Positions 58,150 through 64,000 of a stretch of DNA of 64,000 nucleotides are shown here, in pieces; within the stretch, counting starts at the first letter, position 1; every line of letters starts with the position of its first letter. The position numbers were made by a program, and so were the translations under genes. The stretch covers positions 62,001 through 126,000 of the forward strand of contig BNBH01000018.1 in NCBI GenBank assembly GCA_014655195.1. Reading direction: 5' to 3'. Below the pieces are notes generated by a model. That model was not told the DNA's origin, searched no databases, and saw only the letters and a program-made list of their open reading frames with translations. This stretch comes from Streptomyces cellulosae. GTDB taxonomy: Bacteria; Actinomycetota; Actinomycetes; Streptomycetales; Streptomycetaceae.

Positions 58150-58194
58150 ACACGTCGGCGGCGACACCCCCCCGGGGTGCCGCCGCCGACGTGT
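58150..58194. terminator. Bidirectional terminator
   Basis: Outer stem ACACGTCGGCGGCG (14 bases) with inner ACACCCC/GGGGTG pairing forms a long hairpin between two convergent genes. Confidence 0.82.
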
Positions 58195-58241
58195 GTACGG
58201 CACCGGGTGGCTCCCGGACGGAGCCAGGCGCGCCTCGAGAG

Positions 58242-60278
58242 CTACTCCGCCGCCCCCGGCAACTGGGGTGCCAGGAGGACAGGCAATCGGGTCGTGCGCG
58301 GCTTTGCCGGGACTTCCGCGACCGCCCGCTGCAGCGCCTGGTCCACCCCGTGGACCACCGACAGGTGGCGGTCGGCTCGGCTGAAGGCCGTGTAGATCCA
58401 GGGGCGGCTGAGGGCGGGGACCGCGTCGCCGGGGAGGACCACCACCGCCGCGGGCCAGCGGGCGCCCACCGCCTGGTGCGCGGTCAGCGCCCAGCCGTGG
58501 CGGACCGTCTGCTCCACGCGGTCGCGCGGCACCACGACCTCCTCGCCCCCGCAGTCCAGGCGCAGACCCTCGCTGTCGGCTCCGGCCACACGGCCCGGCA
58601 GGCTGCGGCCGGGAGCGGGCGAGTAGGCGACCCGGTCGCCGGGGTCGAAGCCTGCGAAGCGGCCGGGGCCCGGGTTCAGCCGTTCCTTCAGCGCCGCGTT
58701 CAGCACGCGCGTGCCGACCGCGCCCCCGTGGCCCGGGGTGATCACCTGCGTCTCCTCGGCGGGCACGCCGATGGCGCGCGGCACGGAGTCCGCGACCAGT
58801 TGGACGGTCCGGTGCACCGCCTCGCCCGCGTCCCGCACGGGCACGATGACGACCTCCTTCTCGGGGGCCTCCACCTGGAGCAGCTCGCCCACGCCGACGC
58901 CCGAGACCAGCTCGCCCAGCGGTCCCGGATCCGGGCGCCGGGAGGCGGCCTGCGGGCAGGCCCGCACCGCCAGCAGGTCCGCGAACACCCGTCCGGGGCC
59001 CACCGACCACAGCACCGCCGGGTCGCCGGACAGCACCAGCCGCGCCCCGTCCGGCAACGACTCCGTGAGCAGCGCGCCGGTCTCCACGTCGAGCTGCGGC
59101 GCGTCCAGCACCACCAGCAGATCCACGGCCAGCGCGCCCTCCGGGTCCCGCCCGGGCCCCTCCGCGCCGGACAGCAGCCCCGCGACCGTGGCGACCCCCG
59201 GGCCGTCGACGCGGGAGGCGAACCGCTCCCGCCCGACCGGGCTGTGCGTGGCCGCCCAGGCGCGCAGTCCCATGCCGTGCGCCGCGTCCAGCAGCGCCGC
59301 GGGCTCGGCCAGCGCGGCCTCCCCACCGGTGTGCAGCACCAGCCCGTGCCCCGAGGCCGCGCGGATCAGGTCGGCCGCGGAACCCTCCGCCGCGGCGGCC
59401 GCCCGCTCCCAGTCCTCGGCCGCCCCGTCCTGCTTGGGCGCCGAGTTGATCAGCCGGGCCAGTCCGTCGGCGAGACTCTCCTCGGCGAGGGCGCAGCGCT
59501 CCAGACCGACCAGCACCCGGACGGGCTGCTCCTCGTCCTCCCCGGCCGGCTCGCCGATCGCGTCCTGGAACACGAGGACGTCCCCCTCGGCGATGGCGTT
59601 CCGCACCGCGTCCTCCGGCTCCGGCACGCCCTGGCGGCCCAGCGCCTCGGTGAGCGCGGACATCTCCAGCACCGTGTGCCCGGCGGGCGCGGCCTGCTCC
59701 AGCAGCCAGACGGTCAGCGCGCGGCCCCGCCGCTCGTCGCCGGGCCCGGCCTCACCGGCGAGCAGCGCGCGGGCGAACCCGTCCGCCTGCTCGGGCCGGA
59801 CGCCCGGCACCCGCAGCAGCTGCCAGGGGTCCTCCCGCAGCAGCTCGGCGGCGCCCTCACCCAGCGCCGCGGCGGCCGGCCCGGCGAGCGAGGCGGGCGC
59901 ACCGCCCCGCGTCAGCACCTCCCGCACCCCGTCCACGGTGCCCTCGGCGGGCGCGGCCGGACCCTCGGCGACCACCGGGACCCGCCGCACCGGCTCGGGC
60001 GCGGGCCGCCGCGGCGCGGGCCGCTCCTCGAACACCGTGGCCGGCGGCTTCTCGCCGCTCTCCACGGCCCGTACGGCGGCGAGCAGTTCGGCAGCCGTGC
60101 CGCTGAGTTTGGTCCCGGCCTCGATCGGGCCCTGCCGCTCCGCCTTGCGCCGCTCGATCCGCTCCCGCTCCAGACGCTGCGCGGCCAGCTCCGCCTCGGC
60201 CTCGGACACCTGCGCGCCCTCGGCGGGCGTGCCGTCGTCCGCGCTCCTCGGCTCCTCAGGGGTCTCCGGCGTGCTCAC
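58242..60278 (-). CDS. RecD2-like helicase homologue lacking a recognisable Walker A
   Basis: A 678-residue protein aligned by eye with RecD2. The N-terminal helix-hairpin-helix region (REDPWQLLRVPGVRPEQADG, about 147-167) and the C-terminal motifs (ALTAHQAVGARWPAAVVVLP and IYTAFSRADRHLSVVHG, as in motif V-VI) are present. The nucleotide site is abnormal: GLVLHTGGEAALAEP (312-326) replaces the expected GGPGTGKTT, the DE of Walker B is DAPQ (VVLDAPQLDVETG), and GDP is followed by AVLWSVGPG without the Gln-Leu pair. It should not hydrolyse ATP normally. The GTG start overlaps the aldo/keto reductase stop (GTGA). Confidence 0.85.
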   Translation of the reverse strand: MSTPETPEEPRSADDGTPAEGAQVSEAEAELAAQRLERERIERRKAERQGPIEAGTKLSGTAAELLAAVRAVESGEKPPATVFEERPAPRRPAPEPVRRVPVVAEGPAAPAEGTVDGVREVLTRGGAPASLAGPAAAALGEGAAELLREDPWQLLRVPGVRPEQADGFARALLAGEAGPGDERRGRALTVWLLEQAAPAGHTVLEMSALTEALGRQGVPEPEDAVRNAIAEGDVLVFQDAIGEPAGEDEEQPVRVLVGLERCALAEESLADGLARLINSAPKQDGAAEDWERAAAAAEGSAADLIRAASGHGLVLHTGGEAALAEPAALLDAAHGMGLRAWAATHSPVGRERFASRVDGPGVATVAGLLSGAEGPGRDPEGALAVDLLVVLDAPQLDVETGALLTESLPDGARLVLSGDPAVLWSVGPGRVFADLLAVRACPQAASRRPDPGPLGELVSGVGVGELLQVEAPEKEVVIVPVRDAGEAVHRTVQLVADSVPRAIGVPAEETQVITPGHGGAVGTRVLNAALKERLNPGPGRFAGFDPGDRVAYSPAPGRSLPGRVAGADSEGLRLDCGGEEVVVPRDRVEQTVRHGWALTAHQAVGARWPAAVVVLPGDAVPALSRPWIYTAFSRADRHLSVVHGVDQALQRAVAEVPAKPRTTRLPVLLAPQLPGAAE

Positions 60279-61261
60279 AGCGTGCTCCAGTCGTGATCGG
60301 GATAGCGGTGCACCGGAGCCGACACGTCGTCGAGCGCCCGGCAGATCTCGTCAGGAAGACTAAGCGCCTCCACTGACAACGCCGCCGTGAGCTGCTGCGC
60401 CGTGCGCGCCCCCACGATCGGGGCGGTCACCCCCGGCCGGTCGCGCACCCACGCGAGCGCCACCTGCAGCGCGGTCACCGCGAGCCCGTCCGCCGCCGTC
60501 GTCACCGCGTCCACGATCCGGCTCGCCGTGTCGTCCAGGTACGGCGCGACGAACGGCGCGAGATGCTCCGAGGCGCCGCGCGAGTCGGCCGGGGTGGCGT
60601 CACCGCGGTACTTGCCGGTGAGCACGCCCCGTCCGAGCGGGGAGGACGGCAGCATGCCGATGCCGAGGTCGACCGCAGCCGGCAGCACCTCCCGCTCCAC
60701 CCCGCGCTGCAGCAGTGAGTACTCCATCTGGGTGCTCGCCAGACGTGTCCGCGCGCCCGGCGCGGCGAGCTGCCAGGTCGCGGCCTTGGCGAGCTGCCAG
60801 CCGCAGAAGTTGGACACGCCCGCGTACCGCACGCGGCCGCTGGCGACGGCGATGTCCAGCGCCTGGAGCGTCTCCTCCAGCGGGGTGGCCGGATCGTAGG
60901 AGTGGACGTGCCACACGTCGACGTAGTCCGTGCCGAGGCGGGCCAGCGAGGCGTCCAGCGCGGACAGCAGATGGCCGCGCGAGCAGTCGAACCGGCGGTC
61001 CGGGTCGGGCACGCTGCCGGCCTTCGTGGAGATGACCAGGTCCCGGCGCGGCACCAGACCGTCCATCAGCCGCCCCAGCAGGTACTCGGCGTCCCCGTCG
61101 CCGTACACGTCCGCCGTGTCGACCAGCGTCCCGCCCGCGTCCCAGAACGTCTTCAAGAGCTCTGCCGCGTCGTGCTCGTCGGTGTCACGGCCCCAGGTGA
61201 GGGTCCCGAGCCCGATCCGGGACACACGCAGGCCGGTACGGCCGAGATGCCTCTGCTCCAT
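60275..61261 (-). CDS. Aldo/keto reductase
   Basis: A 328-residue NADPH-dependent reductase of the AKR fold. The catalytic tetrad is visible as Asp48, Tyr53 (VDTADVYGDGDAE), Lys80 (VISTKAG) and His120 (VWHVHSYD). The C-terminal cofactor pocket is PIVGARTAQQLTAAL. Similar to the type of the voltage-gated channel beta/AKR-like proteins of Streptomyces. It is translationally coupled to the RecD2-like gene. Substrate unknown. Confidence 0.94.
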   Translation of the reverse strand: MEQRHLGRTGLRVSRIGLGTLTWGRDTDEHDAAELLKTFWDAGGTLVDTADVYGDGDAEYLLGRLMDGLVPRRDLVISTKAGSVPDPDRRFDCSRGHLLSALDASLARLGTDYVDVWHVHSYDPATPLEETLQALDIAVASGRVRYAGVSNFCGWQLAKAATWQLAAPGARTRLASTQMEYSLLQRGVEREVLPAAVDLGIGMLPSSPLGRGVLTGKYRGDATPADSRGASEHLAPFVAPYLDDTASRIVDAVTTAADGLAVTALQVALAWVRDRPGVTAPIVGARTAQQLTAALSVEALSLPDEICRALDDVSAPVHRYPDHDWSTL

Positions 61262-61449
61262 GAACGCCGAGATTACTGGCCAGAGCTGTGCGTGTGGGGG
61301 CCTGTGGACAACCGTTTTCCGGGCGTCCCGCGACCGCCCGCGGGCATGGCGGGACCCGCACCGCCGCGTCTCCCGCTCCCCTTGCCCGCGGGCGCGGGAG
61401 GTATAGGGTCTGCGCAAGTCACGTTACTGATCGGTAAGGGGAGACGGCC

Positions 61450-62505
61450 ATGCAGCTAGGGATCAACCTCGGCTACTGGGGCGCCGGAATGGACGCGGAC
61501 AACCTCGCCGTGGCCCGGGAGGCGGACCGCCTCGGCTACGCGGTCTGCTGGGCCGCCGAGGCCTACGGCTCCGACGCCGCCACCGTCCTCGCCTTCGTCG
61601 CCGCCCGCACCGAGCGCATCGACGTCGGCTCGGCCATCTTCCAGATCCCCGCCCGCCAGCCGGCCATGACGGCGATGACCGCGGCCACCCTCGACTCGCT
61701 GTCCGAGGGCCGCTTCCGCCTCGGCCTCGGCGTCTCCGGCCCCCAGGTCTCCGAGGGCTGGTACGGCGTCAAGTTCGACAAGCCGCTGGCCCGCACCCGC
61801 GAGTACGTCGAGATCATCCGCAAGGCGATGACCCGCGAGCGCCTCTCCTTCGAGGGTGAGCACTGGACGCTGCCCCTCCCCGGCGGCCCGGGCAAGCCCC
61901 TCAAGCTGACCGTGCACCCGCAGCGCGAGCACATCCCGCTCTACATCGCCGCGATCGGCCCGAAGAACCTCGAGCAGACCGGTGAGATCGCCGACGGCGC
62001 CCTGCTGATCTTCCCGTCCGCCGACCACCTCGAGGACACCGCCGTCAAGCACATCCGCGCGGGCCGCGAGAAGGCGGGCAAGACCCTCGAGGGCTTCGAC
62101 ATCTGCCCGACCGTCCCGCTCGCCGTGGGCGACGACAAGGACGTGGCCACCCTCGCCGACACCTTCCGCCCTTACACGGCGCTGTACGTCGGCGGCATGG
62201 GCAGCCGCAAGCAGAACTTCTACAACCAGCTCGCCCAGCGGATGGGGTACGAGCGGGAGGCCGCCGAGATCCAGGACAAGTACCTGTCCGGCGACAAGCA
62301 GGGCGCGGCCGCCGCGATCCCGCACGACCTGATCGACCGCACCACCCTGCTCGGCTCGGTCGACCGGATCGCCGACCGGATGAAGGCCTACGCGGCCGCC
62401 GGGGTCACCACCCTCACCCTCGCCCCGGCCGGCTTCACCCTCGACGAGCGGCTGGCCTCGCTGCGCGCCGGCGTCGAGGCCCTGGAGCGCGCGGGCCTGG
62501 CCTGA
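61450..62505 (+). CDS. LLM-class F420-dependent oxidoreductase
   Basis: A 351-residue TIM-barrel flavin/F420 enzyme of the luciferase-like family. The start MQLGINLGYWGAGMDADNLA is the F420-type opening, followed by RTERIDVGSAIFQIPARQPA and RFRLGLGVSGPQVSEGWYGV. The coenzyme site is likely F420. Substrate unknown. GGTAAGGGGAGACGGCC precedes the ATG. It is divergent from the aldo/keto reductase gene and followed by a terminator (62513-62543). Confidence 0.93.
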   Translation: MQLGINLGYWGAGMDADNLAVAREADRLGYAVCWAAEAYGSDAATVLAFVAARTERIDVGSAIFQIPARQPAMTAMTAATLDSLSEGRFRLGLGVSGPQVSEGWYGVKFDKPLARTREYVEIIRKAMTRERLSFEGEHWTLPLPGGPGKPLKLTVHPQREHIPLYIAAIGPKNLEQTGEIADGALLIFPSADHLEDTAVKHIRAGREKAGKTLEGFDICPTVPLAVGDDKDVATLADTFRPYTALYVGGMGSRKQNFYNQLAQRMGYEREAAEIQDKYLSGDKQGAAAAIPHDLIDRTTLLGSVDRIADRMKAYAAAGVTTLTLAPAGFTLDERLASLRAGVEALERAGLA

Positions 62506-62824
62506 CCCGTCCGGCCGCCGCCGCGTCCCCCGCGGCGGCGGCCGAGTCCTGCGGCCGTGGTGGGGGCTCGGGGGTCGACCCCGCCACGGCCGTCACCCAC
62601 AACAACGCCCGCGACCCGAGAGGGTTACGCACCCCGTTCCGCGCCCCTGCGCGCCCTCACGCGCGCGTCCCGCTTCCCCCGCCCAGCGCCCCGCACGTAC
62701 GCCAATTGGCGGAGTTGTCCGCCACACCTGTTGCCGCGCCCCCGGAGCCGCATTTGACTCCTTCTTTGCGACAACTGTGGACATGCGGACCGCGGACTGC
62801 GGACGCCGCGGAGAGGTGGGCCCC
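62506..62824. other. Gene-free stretch upstream of the ferritin-like gene
   Basis: 319 bases with the terminator 62513-62543 near the start. No other gene or clear element is seen. The last 60 bases hold the GGAGAGG ribosome site of the ferritin-like gene. Confidence 0.6.
62513..62543 (+). terminator. Terminator after the LLM oxidoreductase gene
   Basis: A 13-base perfect stem GGCCGCCGCCGCG with a TCCCC loop, eight bases beyond the stop codon. Confidence 0.85.
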
Positions 62825-63613
62825 ATGCTGTCGGCGAAGAGCCTGTTCCAGGAGATCCTCGACAACGACGAGTCCTTCGCGCTGTTCTGCTCGATCGCGG
62901 CCAGCGGGGAGTCCCAGGGCGGCTGGGAGAACGCCCGCATCGCGGCGCTCGTGCCCGAGTCGCAGCGCGATCTCGCCCCCAAGATCACCCGGCACGGCGC
63001 CGACGAGGACAAGCACGGCCGGATCTTCAGCGCCCTGCTGAAGAAGCGCGGTCTGGAGCCCGTCCCCGTGCCTCCGGAGACCGACTACACGATGCTCCTG
63101 GAGCGGGGCGGCATCGGCCTGGCCCACGACAAGCTCAAGCGCGACGAGCCGCTCACCGTCCAGGACATCGTCACCTACCTCGCTCACAGCAGGGTCACCG
63201 AGCAGCGCGCCTCCGAGCAGATGGAGCTGCTGCGCAAGCACTTCGCCGGCCACCCCGACGTCGGCCGCGCGGTGAAGATGATCTCCAACGACGAGGACAA
63301 CCACCTCGCCTACTGTCACGAGGAACTGCTGCGCTTCGCCTACGCCGGACACGGCCGTGCCATCCAGCGCACCCTGCGCGAGTGCGCGCTCGCCGAGATC
63401 CGCGTCTACCGCGACGTCAGCCTCGCCGTGATGGCCCACATGGGGCGCATCCTGGGCTGGCCGAAGCCCAAGGCGGCGCTGCTGGCGGCCGGCATCCACG
63501 GCGTGTACCTGTACGAGCGCCTCGGCGGCTGGCGCCGGATGGTCTCGCTGCGGATGCCCGAGCGGCGCAACGCGCTGAGCGGCCCCGCGACCCCGGAGCC
63601 GGAAGCGGCCTGA
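62825..63613 (+). CDS. Ferritin-like domain protein
   Basis: A 262-residue, mostly helical protein. Residues 10-180 show ferritin-like di-iron-type features (RHGADEDKHGRIF, HSRVTEQRASEQMELLRKH and SNDEDNHLAYCHEELLRFAY with E/D-x2-H-type patterns). A long C-terminal helical part (YRDVSLAVMAHMGRILGWPK, HGVYLYERLGGWRRMVSLRM) follows. It may use a di-iron centre, but whether it stores iron or acts as an oxygenase is unknown. Start 62825 is chosen over an upstream ATG because GGAGAGG precedes it. Confidence 0.88.
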   Translation: MLSAKSLFQEILDNDESFALFCSIAASGESQGGWENARIAALVPESQRDLAPKITRHGADEDKHGRIFSALLKKRGLEPVPVPPETDYTMLLERGGIGLAHDKLKRDEPLTVQDIVTYLAHSRVTEQRASEQMELLRKHFAGHPDVGRAVKMISNDEDNHLAYCHEELLRFAYAGHGRAIQRTLRECALAEIRVYRDVSLAVMAHMGRILGWPKPKAALLAAGIHGVYLYERLGGWRRMVSLRMPERRNALSGPATPEPEAA

Positions 63614-63629
63614 CCGCGCCCGACGACCG

Positions 63630-64000
63630 TCACAGCCACCCCCGGCGCTTGAAGGTGCGGAACAGCACCACCTCCAGCGCGGCCATCAGCGCGATCACCA
63701 CCGGGTACGACCACGTCCAGTGCAGTTCGGGCATGTGCTCGAAGTTCATGCCGTAGATCCCCGCGATCATCGTGGGGACCACGGCCATCGCCGCCCACGC
63801 GGAGATCTTGCGCATGTCGTCGTTCTGCTGGACGCCGACCTGCGCCAGATGCGCCGACAGCACGTCCGACACCAGCCGGTCCAGGCCCTCCACCGACTCG
63901 TTGACGCGCGTGAGGTGGTCGTGGACGTCACGGAAGTACGGCCGCGCCCCCTCCTCCACGAACGGCACCCGCGACCCCGACGCGCCGGTCCCCGCCAGCC
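63630..64000 (-). CDS. CorA-family magnesium/cobalt transporter (C-terminal part)
   Basis: The window ends inside this minus-strand gene, so only about 123 C-terminal codons are present. The signature GMNFEHMPELHW at the start of the second membrane helix is of the CorA GMN type, preceded by the first helix ISAWAAMAVVPTMIAGI. The upstream helix LDRLVSDVLSAHLAQVGVQQ is the long cytoplasmic helix. It imports Mg2+ or Co2+. The reading frame remains open to base 64000. Confidence 0.93.
   Translation of the reverse strand, partial: LAGTGASGSRVPFVEEGARPYFRDVHDHLTRVNESVEGLDRLVSDVLSAHLAQVGVQQNDDMRKISAWAAMAVVPTMIAGIYGMNFEHMPELHWTWSYPVVIALMAALEVVLFRTFKRRGWL

Noticed and set aside
1..64000. Biosynthetic cluster, prophage, integrated element or CRISPR system
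   Set aside because: No PKS/NRPS, terpene, integrase, transposase, phage structural or cas gene is present, and no tRNA-flanking duplication is visible near tRNA-Leu.

Overview
The window is about 72% G+C, densely coded on both strands, with GTG/TTG starts, ATGA/GTGA coupled overlaps and long GC hairpins between convergent genes. Two chaplin genes (sporulation hydrophobins), Tat-type signal peptides, an F420-dependent oxidoreductase family protein and many TetR regulators mark it as a Streptomyces chromosome. From memory, the gene order (SGNH esterase, hmgA, citrate transporter, soxR, gntP/gntK/gntR, chpH, chpC) runs parallel to the S. coelicolor SCO17xx-SCO16xx core region. No phage, integrase, transposase or CRISPR array was seen, so this looks like vertically inherited core with local regulatory modules.

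Layout. 0-3 kb: DUF72 protein, DUF5925 AAA ATPase, secreted SGNH esterase. 3-12 kb: an envelope module. An ECF sigma factor of SigK type and its RskA-like zinc anti-sigma factor read rightward. A four-gene set (DUF4331 protein, repeat-rich TPR membrane protein, NicO metal transporter, Ser/Thr kinase) reads leftward. Both transcription units carry the same promoter-like motif. 12-15 kb: a Drr-type ABC exporter divergent from a TetR gene with twin operators. 15-19 kb: a solo type ISP specificity-domain protein, a HutC-type regulator and homogentisate dioxygenase. 18-25 kb: lipoprotein, TetR, molybdopterin oxidoreductase, CitMHS citrate transporter, MFS protein. 25-35 kb: sugar-type ABC ATPase, aldehyde and alcohol dehydrogenases, a TetR relic, ArsR, TetR, acyl-CoA dehydrogenase, a second TetR with a MaoC hydratase, and SoxR. 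35-45 kb: an RNA ligase, a zinc-ribbon protein, a NamZ-like muramidase, an SDR/TetR pair, an aminoglycoside-phosphotransferase-like kinase with an acyl-CoA dehydrogenase (a split ACAD10/11 arrangement), a quinone oxidoreductase and two DUF202 proteins. 45-54 kb: NUDIX, APC permease, a YedY-like molybdoenzyme with a b-type cytochrome, the gluconate operon, HxlR/RidA and YchJ. 54-64 kb: tRNA-Leu(GAG), M20 peptidase, chpH, a chpC-like long chaplin with a collagen-like stalk, a RecD2-like protein without a recognisable Walker A motif, aldo/keto reductase, LLM oxidoreductase, ferritin-like protein and a partial CorA.

How the parts work together. The main theme is local regulation. Four TetR-type operator families can be read directly, several at more than one promoter: a 9-3-9 palindrome at both the aldehyde/alcohol dehydrogenase operon and the tetR/acyl-CoA dehydrogenase divergon; a GCATACCGACCGGT element before three catabolic genes; a 7-2-7 palindrome before tetR and before maoC/soxR; and twin 7-3-7 sites at the drug exporter. 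The catabolic genes (homogentisate, citrate, gluconate, alcohol/aldehyde/acyl-CoA, 4-hydroxyacid-like) suggest a nutrient-scavenging segment. The envelope genes (SigK module, chaplins, NamZ, esterase, molybdoenzyme) act outside the membrane.
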